From assembly GCA_023423275.1 (NCBI GenBank), contig JAFAFW010000024.1:1-39349 (forward strand): 39,349 nt of DNA. The letters are read 5' to 3'. This stretch comes from Pseudomonadota bacterium. Its GTDB lineage: Bacteria > Pseudomonadota > Alphaproteobacteria > Rhizobiales > Hyphomicrobiaceae. The translations under genes and the position numbers were made by a program. The notes beneath the pieces are model-generated. The model worked only from the letters and a program-made list of their open reading frames with translations. It had not been told where the DNA came from and ran no database searches. Position 1 is the first letter of the stretch; each line of letters starts with the position of its first letter. Of this stretch, positions 7,321 to 15,519 are shown in pieces.

Positions 7321-9066
7321 ATGCACGATCAGGCAAATCCGGCCCAGCGCCCGCCCCCACTTCAGGACATCGCGCGCGCGATCACAGGCCTGCCGCGCGC
7401 ATTGGCGACGTGGCACGCCACATCGATGAGTTCCCCGGTCTGGACGCTGGCCGTGGCGGCGGTTCTCGGCGTCATGTTGCTGCCACTGATCACCATTGCA
7501 GTGCTCGCCCTCACTCCGGCCGAGAATATCTGGCCGCATCTGGTCGAGAACGTTCTGCCGCGGGCTCTCAAGGAAACGCTGCTGCTGGTGGCCGGGGTCG
7601 GGCTGCTCACCCTGGCGATCGGGACCGCGTCTGCGTGGTTCGTCACCATGTATCGCTTTCCCGGCCGCACCATCATCGACCGGCTGCTGGTCATCCCACT
7701 CGCGATGCCGACCTACATCGTCGCGTATTGCTACGGTGATCTGCTCGATTATGCTGGTCCGTTGCAAAGCTGGATGCGCGCCACGTTCGGCTGGGCGACG
7801 ATGCAGGACTACTGGTTCCCTGATATCCGCTCGATCGGTGGCGCGGTCGTCGTGCTGTCCCTGGTGCTTTACCCCTACGTGTACCTGACGGCGCGCGCCA
7901 GCTTCGTCCAGCAATCGGTCTGCGCACTGGAAGTGGCGCGTACGCTTGGGCGGACGCCGATGGGCGCGTTCTGGTCCGTCGCGTTTCCCTTGGCTCGCCC
8001 GGCACTCGCAGCCGGCGTCGCGCTGGCGCTGATGGAATGTCTCAATGACCTCGGTGCCGTGCAGTTTCTCGGTGTCGAGACACTGACCGTCAGTGTCTAT
8101 ACGACATGGCTTCTGCGCTCGAACCTAGGCGGCGCGGCTCAACTTGCCACTGTGATGTTGATGTTCGTGGCTTTGCTGTTTGCCGCAGAGCGCCTCGCCC
8201 GCCGGGGACGGTTCCATCACACCACCGGACGTTACCGCGCCATTCCGTTCTCGGACATCCAGGGCTGGAAAGGTTGCGGCGCGGCTGCGATCTGCGTCCT
8301 GCCGTTCGTACTCGGGTTCGTCGTGCCGTTTGCGGTTTTGCTGGGTCCGGCCATCACGCATGCCGAACAAGCGGCAACGCAGGGTCTCTGGCAGGCCGCA
8401 AGAAACAGCGTCACGCTCGCGGTCCTGGCAGCGTCACTCGCCTGTGTGTGTGCCCTGTTCATCGCCTATGCGCAGCGCATCGCCTCCAACCGGTTCACAC
8501 GGTCTGCAACGCAGTTCTCGAGCCTCGGATACGCCGTGCCGGGAACGGTACTCGCGCTCGGTCTGCTGATCCCGCTCGCCAAATTCGACAACGCGGTGGA
8601 TTCGATCGCACGCGACGTTTTCGGCGTTTCGACCGGACTGTTGCTGTCCGGGACGATCGCAGCCCTGGTGCTCGCCTATTCGATCCGCTTCCTCGCTGTG
8701 GCGCTTGGCTCAGTCGACGCCGGGCTGCAGCGGATCTCGCCCAATCTCGACGCCGCGTCGCGCACGCTCGGGCAAAGCTCGCTGACAACACTGTGGCGCG
8801 TTCATATCCCGCTGTTGCTGCCGGCCCTCGGCGCCGGCGCCCTGCTGGTGTTCGTCGACAGCATGAAGGAACTGCCGGCCACGCTGCTGCTGCGCCCCTT
8901 CAACTTCGATACCTTAGCCACACAGGTCTATAACTACGCGGCGCTGGAGCAGCTCGAGATGACAGCCCCCGGCGCCCTTATGATCGTCGCTGTCGGACTG
9001 ATCCCGGTCCTGTTGCTTCACAAGGCTGTCGCCTCCGGGCGCGCCGGTTCAAGTGGCAACGGCTAA
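7321..9066 (+). CDS. iron(III)-type ABC transporter permease, fused double domain
   Basis: A 581-aa inner-membrane permease of the FbpB/SfuB type, made of two tandem ABC permease domains with about 12 membrane segments. Both halves carry an EAA loop that contacts the ATPase: EVARTLGRTPMGAFWSVAFP near residues 203-222, and RTLGQSSLTTLWRVHIP near 481-497. Family members import Fe3+ (sometimes thiamine or phosphonate) delivered by a periplasmic binding protein. Neither a binding protein nor an ATP-binding subunit is encoded nearby, so partners must be elsewhere. The ATG at 7321 has GAAGG about ten bases upstream. Confidence 0.88.
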   Translation: MHDQANPAQRPPPLQDIARAITGLPRALATWHATSMSSPVWTLAVAAVLGVMLLPLITIAVLALTPAENIWPHLVENVLPRALKETLLLVAGVGLLTLAIGTASAWFVTMYRFPGRTIIDRLLVIPLAMPTYIVAYCYGDLLDYAGPLQSWMRATFGWATMQDYWFPDIRSIGGAVVVLSLVLYPYVYLTARASFVQQSVCALEVARTLGRTPMGAFWSVAFPLARPALAAGVALALMECLNDLGAVQFLGVETLTVSVYTTWLLRSNLGGAAQLATVMLMFVALLFAAERLARRGRFHHTTGRYRAIPFSDIQGWKGCGAAAICVLPFVLGFVVPFAVLLGPAITHAEQAATQGLWQAARNSVTLAVLAASLACVCALFIAYAQRIASNRFTRSATQFSSLGYAVPGTVLALGLLIPLAKFDNAVDSIARDVFGVSTGLLLSGTIAALVLAYSIRFLAVALGSVDAGLQRISPNLDAASRTLGQSSLTTLWRVHIPLLLPALGAGALLVFVDSMKELPATLLLRPFNFDTLATQVYNYAALEQLEMTAPGALMIVAVGLIPVLLLHKAVASGRAGSSGNG

Positions 9067-9104
9067 ATCGGCCGGCGCCCCCCAACCGATGCCACTCAGG
9101 CACC

Positions 9105-11072
9105 TCAAGTGCCCAGTTCCGGCAACGCGCGATAGAGGTCCAGCGCTTCCGGATTCGCGAGCGCCTCCTTGTTCTTGATCTCGCGTCCGTGCACGAGATC
9201 GCGAACGGCGAGCTCCGTTATCTTGCCCGACTTGGTGCGGGGAATATCCGCCACCTGCAGAATTTTCGCCGGAACGTGACGCGGACTTGCTCCCGTCCGG
9301 ATCTGCTTCTTGATCCTCTCGCGTAGCGCGTCGTCAAGCGTCAGACCGGGCTTCATCACGACGAACAACACGACACGCACATCGCCTTGCCAGTCCTGGC
9401 CGATGACGATGGCTTCCTGGATCTCCGGCAACAATTCAACCTGACGATAGATCTCCGCCGTGCCGATACGCACACCGCCGGGGTTGAGCGTCGCATCGGA
9501 TCGTCCGTGAATGATGAACCCGCCGTGCGCGGTCTGCTCTGCGAAGTCGCCATGATGCCAGATGTTCTCGAAGCGGCCGAAATAGGCGGACTGATATTTC
9601 CTGTCATCCGGATCGTTCCAGAAGCCAACCGGCATCGAAGGAAACGGCCGCGTGCACACCAGCTCACCCTTGCCAGAAGATACCGGCCGCCCCTCCTCGT
9701 CGAACACGTCCACGGCCATGCCTAATCCGGCAGCCTGGATCTCTCCACGCCAGACGGGTTCTGTCGGGGCGCCGAGAACAAAGCATCCGACGATGTCCGT
9801 TCCGCCGGAAATGGAGGCCAGATGCAGATCCGGCTTGATGGCCGCGTACACGTAGTCGAAGCCTTCGGGCACGAGCGGCGAGCCGGTGGAGAGAACGGCT
9901 CTCAAGTCCGCGAGATCATGCGTGGCACGCGGTTCGATCTCCGCCTTCTTCAGCGCATCGATGTATTTCGCGGAGGTGCCGAAGTGCGTGCACTTTTCAG
10001 CCGCCGCGTAATCCCAGAGCACGTTGCCGGAAGGATGAAACGGGGATCCATCGTACAGCAGCAGCGTCGCGCCCGACGCAAGGCCGGATACAAGCCAGTT
10101 CCACATCATCCAGCCGAGTGTCGTGAAATAGAAGAGACGATCACCGGGTTTGATGTCGGTGTGGAACTGATGCTCGGTGAGATGCTTCAGCAGCGTGCCG
10201 CCCGCTGAATGGATGATGCACTTCGGCACCCCGGTCGTGCCCGACGAAAACAGAATGTAGAGCGGATGTGCGAACGGCAGGCGTTGAAATTCAGGCTGCT
10301 GTTCGGCACGGGCCAGCACCGCCTGATCCCAAGTCGAAGCCGTTCGCCCCGCATGCGTGAGTGCCTGCACGACGGTCTCGGCCCGGCCGATGTATGACAC
10401 AACGACCACTTTCTCGACCGACGGCAGCTTGGCGACGATCTCAACGAGCTTGTCGGTGAGATCGATGGTCTTGCCTGCGTAATAGTAGCCGTCGCAGACA
10501 ACCAGCACCTTCGGCTCGATCTGGCCGAAGCGATCGAGAACACCTTGCACGCCAAAATCCGGCGAGCACGATGACCACACGGCGCCTTGCGCGGCAGTTC
10601 CGAGCACGGCTGCGATCGACTCCGGCAGATTGGGCAGCATCGCAGCGACACGATCACCGGCCGCGACGCCCACCTCACGCAGCATGCCCTGGAATTGTGC
10701 GATCTCTCGCTTCAGCTCGACGCCGCCCATGCGCCGTGCGACTTTGTCCTCGCCACGGAAGACGAGAGCAGGACCGTCGCCGATGCCATGGCAAACGTTC
10801 TCGGCAAAGTTCAATTTCGCCTGGGGAAAAAAGCTGGCGCCGGGCATCCTGTCGGGCGCTGTCAGATAGGGCGCAGGCCCCTTATCCCCAATCACGCCGC
10901 AATAGTCCCAGACAAACGCCCAGAACCGCCCCGGATCTTCGATCGAAGCGGCATGCAGATCGCGGTAAGAACCCAGGAACCGGCCTAAATCGGCAGCTAC
11001 AGAGGTCATGAACTGCGCCATGTTGGTCGACGCTTTCCGCTCGTTTCCAGGCTGCCAAAGGGGCTTATCCAT
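9105..11072 (-). CDS. acetoacetyl-CoA synthetase (acetoacetate--CoA ligase)
   Basis: A 655-aa acyl-adenylate-forming enzyme converting acetoacetate, ATP and CoA to acetoacetyl-CoA; length and order fit the family. Seen: an N-terminal segment with FWAFVWDYCGVIGDKG, the AMP-binding P-loop ILFSSGTTGVPK, the TLNPGGVRIGTAEIYR region and the C-terminal catalytic lysine in PRTKSGK (about K617). The ATG at 11072 has AGGAGA five bases upstream; the frame remains open further upstream but without good starts. It is convergent with the permease gene and divergent from the AsmA gene. Its likely role is re-use of acetoacetate from PHB breakdown or from BKACE-type cleavage (gene at 34265). Confidence 0.93.
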   Translation of the reverse strand: MDKPLWQPGNERKASTNMAQFMTSVAADLGRFLGSYRDLHAASIEDPGRFWAFVWDYCGVIGDKGPAPYLTAPDRMPGASFFPQAKLNFAENVCHGIGDGPALVFRGEDKVARRMGGVELKREIAQFQGMLREVGVAAGDRVAAMLPNLPESIAAVLGTAAQGAVWSSCSPDFGVQGVLDRFGQIEPKVLVVCDGYYYAGKTIDLTDKLVEIVAKLPSVEKVVVVSYIGRAETVVQALTHAGRTASTWDQAVLARAEQQPEFQRLPFAHPLYILFSSGTTGVPKCIIHSAGGTLLKHLTEHQFHTDIKPGDRLFYFTTLGWMMWNWLVSGLASGATLLLYDGSPFHPSGNVLWDYAAAEKCTHFGTSAKYIDALKKAEIEPRATHDLADLRAVLSTGSPLVPEGFDYVYAAIKPDLHLASISGGTDIVGCFVLGAPTEPVWRGEIQAAGLGMAVDVFDEEGRPVSSGKGELVCTRPFPSMPVGFWNDPDDRKYQSAYFGRFENIWHHGDFAEQTAHGGFIIHGRSDATLNPGGVRIGTAEIYRQVELLPEIQEAIVIGQDWQGDVRVVLFVVMKPGLTLDDALRERIKKQIRTGASPRHVPAKILQVADIPRTKSGKITELAVRDLVHGREIKNKEALANPEALDLYRALPELGT

Positions 11073-11324
11073 AAAATTCTCCTGATCGTCCGCCGAGGCC
11101 TCGCCAGCCTGACGGTCAGCGTATATGAACGGCGCAAAGCACACGAGACTGATTCGGCCGCGAGCGGGCCACAGGCAAGCGTTCTCTTGCGTGCGTGATG
11201 ATCGATGAGTAATAAGAATTCCGGGCTGATGACAACACAACACTCTCGCTCGCAACCGAATTCGACGTTGCTGGCTTCGGCCTAAAGCGGGGTTTGGTCG
11301 CGCATGACGGACGAGGTTTCCCAA

Positions 11325-13070
11325 ATGCGGCACGTCAGGCCCGGTCGTTTGCTGGCGGCGACGCTCGCCGCAGGCGGCGTTCTGGTGCTGGTCGTTTGTG
11401 CTGCGCTCTTCTTCGGTTTCCGCGAGAGCGACTTCCATCTCGCGCGCAGATCGGTTGCGGCTCCAGTCGCATCCTACGAGATGACGTCCCCGGTCGAGAT
11501 CGGCTCGGGAACCGGCGTGCACGTGCATGGCGGAACCATTCAACTTGCGCCCCCTCCGGGATCAAGCACCCTCACGCCTGTTTCGCATACGCTGCCTGAT
11601 GACGGGACGGCGGCGCTCGTCATCGACGGAGGCATCTTCCAGATTGCCGGCGGAGAACCCGCTCAGGAAATCGACCCCGTCATGGTCACCGCGCCACTAG
11701 TCGATGCGCTTCGGAGCCTGAATTTTGAGCGACTGGCCGTACGCCGCGGCACAGTTCTGGTCGCTCTACCGACGGGCAATACTGAGACACTCACCAACGT
11801 CACGGCTGACATTACTGCCCGGCGCAAAAGCAGTCTCAGCATTCGCGGCAACGGGACTTTGCGCGGGCAAAACGTCTCGTTCGATGTTTCCGGGCCGAGT
11901 TTGCTTGACCGTAGGCCCGGAGCGACGCGGGCCCTGAAGGCAGTCGTGAAGTCACCGCTGTTTCAGATTGCATTCGATGGGCGACTGGGCGCCACGGATG
12001 TGCTGCGGCTGCAGGGACAGGCCGAGGTTTCCGTGAGCAATTTGCGCCGGACCGCGCGCTGGCTGGGTGCCGCCTGGCCGGGCGGACCTGGCCTGCAGGA
12101 AATGAAAATCACCGGCGACGTCGACTGGCAGGCGCCGGCACTGGCTTTTGATAAGGCCACATTCCAAATCGACGGCAACGAGGCCACCGGCACTCTGGCC
12201 TTGGCTTTCGGAGGTCCACGACCGAACCTTACCGGGACGCTGGCCTTCAAGTCGCTCGACCTCACCAAGTACGCGCCACAGGAAATCAAAGGACAGTTCG
12301 CCTCCCTCTTGCCGTGGCTCGGCACCGACGACGGCGAGTTCCCGGCTCCCATAGGCCGGCAGCTTGATGCCGATGTGCGCATTTCCGCCGGTCAGGTGAT
12401 ATTGCCCGGCATGGAAATGGGGCGGTTCGCCGCTTCGGTCTCGCTCAAAGGTGGCCGGTTGCTTGCGGATATTGCGGAAATCGGCGTCGATACGGGTCAG
12501 GGAAGCGGGCAGGTGACGGCGAACCTGATGGAGCCAACTCCACAGGTTTCGGTACGCGGCAGGCTCGAGGGCATCGATGCACAGCGCGCAACGTCATTTC
12601 TGCTTGGTCACGGTGCGCTGCATGGAATGTCGACAATCACGCTCGATCTCACCACCCGCGGCGGCTCGACCGCTGAACTGCTGAGTGGATTGCGCGGCAA
12701 GGCGACACTCAGCCTGCGCGAAGGCGGTCGCATCGGCATCGATATGAAATCGCTGATGGCAGCGGCGCAGAAGGCCGACATCGAAGGCTGGAGCGTCGCC
12801 ACAGGCGGCCAGACCACGATCGACGGCCTGGAAGCCAAACTCCGGGTCGATCACGGCGTGGTCGCCAGCGAGATGGTCCAGGCCACGACGGGAGAAAGCC
12901 TGCTCAAGGCCTTTGGCACGATCAGCCTCGTCTCACGACAGATCGATCTCAGAGTCCTGCTCGATGCAGCGCCTGCCGCAGCGGCGCGCGCGCAGGCTCT
13001 GGCGATCCCCAAGGACACCCTACTGCTGCGCGGTCCGTGGTCGGCGCCGACGATCCAGATCGAGCGATGA
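11325..13070 (+). CDS. AsmA-like family protein
   Basis: A 581-aa envelope protein: an N-terminal membrane anchor (residues 8-30, LLAATLAAGGVLVLVVCAALFF) followed by a long periplasmic beta-rich region. The C-terminal part (about 390-560) resembles the AsmA C-terminal region, with GKATLSLREGGRIGIDMKSL and VVASEMVQATTGESLLKAFG. AsmA/TamB-type proteins are thought to bridge the envelope and move phospholipid. I chose the ATG at 11325 because GAGG lies eight bases upstream; an in-frame ATG at 11304 has no clear site. It is a single gene with an inverted repeat just after the stop. Confidence 0.82.
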   Translation: MRHVRPGRLLAATLAAGGVLVLVVCAALFFGFRESDFHLARRSVAAPVASYEMTSPVEIGSGTGVHVHGGTIQLAPPPGSSTLTPVSHTLPDDGTAALVIDGGIFQIAGGEPAQEIDPVMVTAPLVDALRSLNFERLAVRRGTVLVALPTGNTETLTNVTADITARRKSSLSIRGNGTLRGQNVSFDVSGPSLLDRRPGATRALKAVVKSPLFQIAFDGRLGATDVLRLQGQAEVSVSNLRRTARWLGAAWPGGPGLQEMKITGDVDWQAPALAFDKATFQIDGNEATGTLALAFGGPRPNLTGTLAFKSLDLTKYAPQEIKGQFASLLPWLGTDDGEFPAPIGRQLDADVRISAGQVILPGMEMGRFAASVSLKGGRLLADIAEIGVDTGQGSGQVTANLMEPTPQVSVRGRLEGIDAQRATSFLLGHGALHGMSTITLDLTTRGGSTAELLSGLRGKATLSLREGGRIGIDMKSLMAAAQKADIEGWSVATGGQTTIDGLEAKLRVDHGVVASEMVQATTGESLLKAFGTISLVSRQIDLRVLLDAAPAAAARAQALAIPKDTLLLRGPWSAPTIQIER

Positions 13071-13118
13071 CCTGGGCGCAAAGACGCCGTGACAGGTACT
13101 ATCCGTATCCGCGCAGAT

Positions 13119-13150
13119 ATCTGCCCGGCCGCTGAGCAACCCGGGCAGAT
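13119..13150. terminator. hairpin between convergent genes
   Basis: A perfect 10-bp inverted repeat ATCTGCCCGG / CCGGGCAGAT with a 12-nt loop, between the stop of the AsmA gene and the stop of the peptidase gene. T-runs are weak on both sides, so it is a modest bidirectional terminator candidate. Confidence 0.5.
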
Positions 13151-13174
13151 CATTTCGGCACGGCAGGGATCGGC

Positions 13175-13816
13175 CTAGAAGCGGCGCTTCGGACCGTTAT
13201 CGATATGGAAAAGGCCGCCGCCATAGTGCTTGAGGCCACCGGAAAGCCCGCGCAGATAAGCGTATGCGCCACGAATATTGCCGCGCACACGGAGATCCGC
13301 GGCGTTTCCGGTCAGGTGGTGCGATCGGCGAGCACCGCCGACGCGGCGATTATGACGCGCACTGCGGCAGGTGGAATTGACTGTCACATGTCCGTAGTTG
13401 GCTGAGATATGCGCAATCACGGCACGGAGATTGGAAGCCAGACAACCCGAATTTGCCGCCCAGCGGATGCCATGTCCGCCTGACAGGCTGCCGGACGGCG
13501 CGGTTGCCTTCGGTTCTGGAACGTACGCCGCCTTCTGCACCACACCACGGCGCTTCTTGCGCGTATGCTTGACCGCCTTTCGGCTCGGCCGGATCGCAGC
13601 GCCCAGCCTGCGCGGCGCGCTGAGCGTCCGCTCGGGCGCGGTGACCCTGAGGCCGTAGTTGGCGTTGAACTCCAAGCCTTGGGCACGGCCCTCCGACGAC
13701 AGCCCCAACATTGCGGCAACCATCAGCACCAGCCCGCCAAGGACGCGTCTGCAGGCAACAGCGGCGGTTCCGGCTCCACGCGCAGCGTGGCCGTCGTTCG
13801 ACACTACTCGGATCAT
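13175..13816 (-). CDS. secreted D-Ala-D-Ala carboxypeptidase-like protein (Peptidase M15_3)
   Basis: A 213-aa protein. After a basic N-terminus there is a hydrophobic export segment (about 24-40, VLGGLVLMVAAMLGLSS) ending GRAQ. A basic linker (KAVKHTRKKRRG) follows, then a C-terminal domain (about 125-213) of the M15_3/YcbK-like type: STCRSARHN, the zinc-site HHLTGNAADLR and the closing FHIDNGPKR. Such enzymes act on peptidoglycan in the periplasm. The ATG at 13816 has GGGGGA upstream; a longer frame to 13855 is possible. Its leader contains a terminator-like hairpin (13846-13876). Confidence 0.82.
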   Translation of the reverse strand: MIRVVSNDGHAARGAGTAAVACRRVLGGLVLMVAAMLGLSSEGRAQGLEFNANYGLRVTAPERTLSAPRRLGAAIRPSRKAVKHTRKKRRGVVQKAAYVPEPKATAPSGSLSGGHGIRWAANSGCLASNLRAVIAHISANYGHVTVNSTCRSARHNRRVGGARRSHHLTGNAADLRVRGNIRGAYAYLRGLSGGLKHYGGGLFHIDNGPKRRF

Positions 13817-13845
13817 GGTAATCCCCCAGTCAATCCCCGTCATAC

Positions 13846-13876
13846 GCCTGAACAAAAAGACAGGCTTCGGCCTGTT
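13846..13876 (-). promoter_or_regulatory. attenuator-like hairpin in the peptidase leader
   Basis: On the minus strand a 6-bp stem ACAGGC-CGAA-GCCTGT is followed by CTTTTT, like a short intrinsic terminator, about 40 nt before the ATG at 13816. The 3' arm GCCTG can also pair with a CAGGC just downstream, which would disrupt the first hairpin. The stem is short, so confidence is low. Confidence 0.3.
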
Positions 13877-14229
13877 GAACGTCGGCCGTTTAGCGTCCCC
13901 GCAGAGTGACCCCTACAGAGAAAAATCCGTTTTCGTTTCGCGTTTTGCGGGACATGGTTAATTCGAAATATTATGATTGATGAATTACTTCAGACCAGAG
14001 CGCAAATACTTCACCGCACTGAGTATTGCGCGCCGACGTAGCGCCAGGCCCGCTCACCTGCGAGGCGACGCTACAGAGGATATCGACGGCTCACCCCAGT
14101 CCGACGACGCCTCTCCAAGCAGGATTTGAGTATTTGTGAGTTGTGTCGACAATTTGTCAGTCGAAGCGCATTCTCAATCGGTATTTTTCCGATGATTCCA
14201 AATACTTCCGACGTCGAACGAATAATGAT
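13877..14229. other. intergenic stretch, no gene supported
   Basis: About 350 bases. The part at 13920-13990 is notably AT-rich for this window and could hold a promoter for the minus-strand peptidase gene. The remainder shows no gene, RNA gene or clear repeat. Confidence 0.4.
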
Positions 14230-14610
14230 TCAGAGCCCGGATCTTCCTGGAAGGAGATTCCACATCACGGCCATCACGAGGAGCGCGGCTGTCAGCCAGG
14301 CTGAACGAAGTGCAAAGCTCAGGCAGGCGTCACGACGAGCATTGCCGATGATCGCCTGAGCAACGGCTGCCTGCGGTCTCTCGGTCGGTTCCAGGAGGAG
14401 CCATAACTCCGTGCGGTTATATGGTTTGACCGAAGCACCCCAGGCCATCAGCATCAGGACCAGGCACATCAACAGGCACATATACCCACCGGCGCGAAGT
14501 GCCATGGCGAAATCGGAAGACAGGCCGATCATGAATGTTCCAATCGCGAGCAGGACAAAGCCGTAGCCGCGCGCGATGGATGCGTAGGCGAGTTGATCGA
14601 TCTTGTTCAT
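14230..14610 (-). CDS. conserved integral membrane protein, stress-promoter driven
   Basis: A 126-aa membrane protein: two close hydrophobic segments (about 16-34 and 42-65), a cytoplasmic loop with KPYNRTELWLLLEPTERP, and a third segment (about 105-120). The type appears widespread in Hyphomicrobiales, but I know no function. The ATG at 14610 was chosen over an upstream in-frame start at 14634 because MNKIDQL looks like a native start. An exact EcfG-type promoter ends 39 bp upstream, pointing to the general stress response. Confidence 0.7.
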   Translation of the reverse strand: MNKIDQLAYASIARGYGFVLLAIGTFMIGLSSDFAMALRAGGYMCLLMCLVLMLMAWGASVKPYNRTELWLLLEPTERPQAAVAQAIIGNARRDACLSFALRSAWLTAALLVMAVMWNLLPGRSGL

Positions 14611-14648
14611 GTCAGCACAAGCCCTGCGAAACATGATGTCGGATCAAA

Positions 14649-14673
14649 AACGACCTTCGACGCAGTCTGTTCC
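14649..14673 (-). promoter_or_regulatory. EcfG-type (general stress) promoter
   Basis: Minus strand: GGAAC (14673-14669), 16-bp spacer, CGTT (14652-14649), an exact consensus match 39 bp upstream of the ATG at 14610. Confidence 0.75.
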
Positions 14674-14753
14674 GCGACTGTGGCGCGCGCAAGGGCTGCC
14701 AGGACATAGCCCTGGCTTATGGCAGATGGCGAAGAAGCGCTGTTTCCTGGCGG

Positions 14754-15104
14754 CTAGCCCCGGCTCGCCATTGCAAGGAATGACGGGAGCGCCAAAAGGA
14801 TGGACACACCGAGCCAGATACCCAGTGAAACGGCGCTACTTTGGGCTTCTCCACGAAACCGCTCGTACAGGGCGGCGGGGACACCGGCGATCAGAAGCGT
14901 CATCAGCGAGATGAAAATCGACGTCAGGTAGAACAGAACCAGCGGCGTCGAGAGGAACGTGCCGGCAATGAATGGCCTGAACAGCACGAAGATCGGATCG
15001 AAGTAGGGAGAGAAGTGCATCCCGTTGACAAGGGAAACCGCCGCCGTAGCGACGAGAAGTACGTCCCGCCGCAGCAACTCTTCTCTGTTATCGGTATCCG
15101 CCAT
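14754..15104 (-). CDS. integral membrane protein of unknown family
   Basis: A 116-aa protein with three or four hydrophobic segments (about 15-27, 35-72 with a short break, and 92-112) and a charged N-terminus (ADTDNREELLRRD). It starts 7 nt after the stop of the YggT-like gene on the same strand, so the two are probably co-transcribed. It ends before the EcfG-type promoter of the next gene. Function unknown. Confidence 0.65.
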   Translation of the reverse strand: MADTDNREELLRRDVLLVATAAVSLVNGMHFSPYFDPIFVLFRPFIAGTFLSTPLVLFYLTSIFISLMTLLIAGVPAALYERFRGEAQSSAVSLGIWLGVSILLALPSFLAMASRG

Positions 15105-15111
15105 CCCAGCA

Positions 15112-15423
15112 TCAAGCTCCTATGCTTGGCGCCATGCCTGCCGCGACGCACGTGAGAAACCAGAACATGCGTGCAGCCATCAGCCAGACAATCGCAAAAA
15201 CCATGACCACGCCGTTGGGGACGACAGCCGGAGTGATCACCCGAACGGCCTTTAGAATGGGATCGGTGACCGAGCGGAATACCCGAAAGATCACAGCATC
15301 GGGATTATTGCGGAAAAACAGTGAGAGAACATAACGGCCGATCAACGTGTAGATCAGCGCCGAAAGGATCAGGTTGGGTATGTGGAAATACCAGTAGGTG
15401 AAGAAGCTCTCGGAAATCGACAT
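15112..15423 (-). CDS. YggT-like membrane protein
   Basis: A 103-aa protein with two hydrophobic regions around a conserved-looking loop. The pattern IGRYVLSLFF followed by VFRSVTDPILKAVRVITPAVVPNG recalls the YggT family (RxLLSWF...ltePll.PirriiP). I chose ATG 15423 since the upstream frame has no clear start and crosses poorly coding sequence. It heads a two-gene unit with the membrane protein at 14754. YggT proteins are linked loosely to osmotic tolerance and division; nothing firm can be said. Confidence 0.6.
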   Translation of the reverse strand: MSISESFFTYWYFHIPNLILSALIYTLIGRYVLSLFFRNNPDAVIFRVFRSVTDPILKAVRVITPAVVPNGVVMVFAIVWLMAARMFWFLTCVAAGMAPSIGA

Positions 15424-15470
15424 CGCCTTGGCCAGCCTGAATCCCCTGGGGGAGGTTGTTGCAGAAACGA

Positions 15471-15495
15471 AGGGCGGGGCGCAAGGCCCCGCCCT
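15471..15495 (-). terminator. intrinsic terminator after the symporter gene
   Basis: A perfect 10-bp stem AGGGCGGGGC / GCCCCGCCCT with a 5-nt loop, 25 nt beyond the minus-strand stop at 15520. It is followed on that strand by TCGTTTC, a moderate T-run. Confidence 0.7.
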
Positions 15496-15519
15496 CCTGT
15501 CGTCATGCATCAAGCGACT

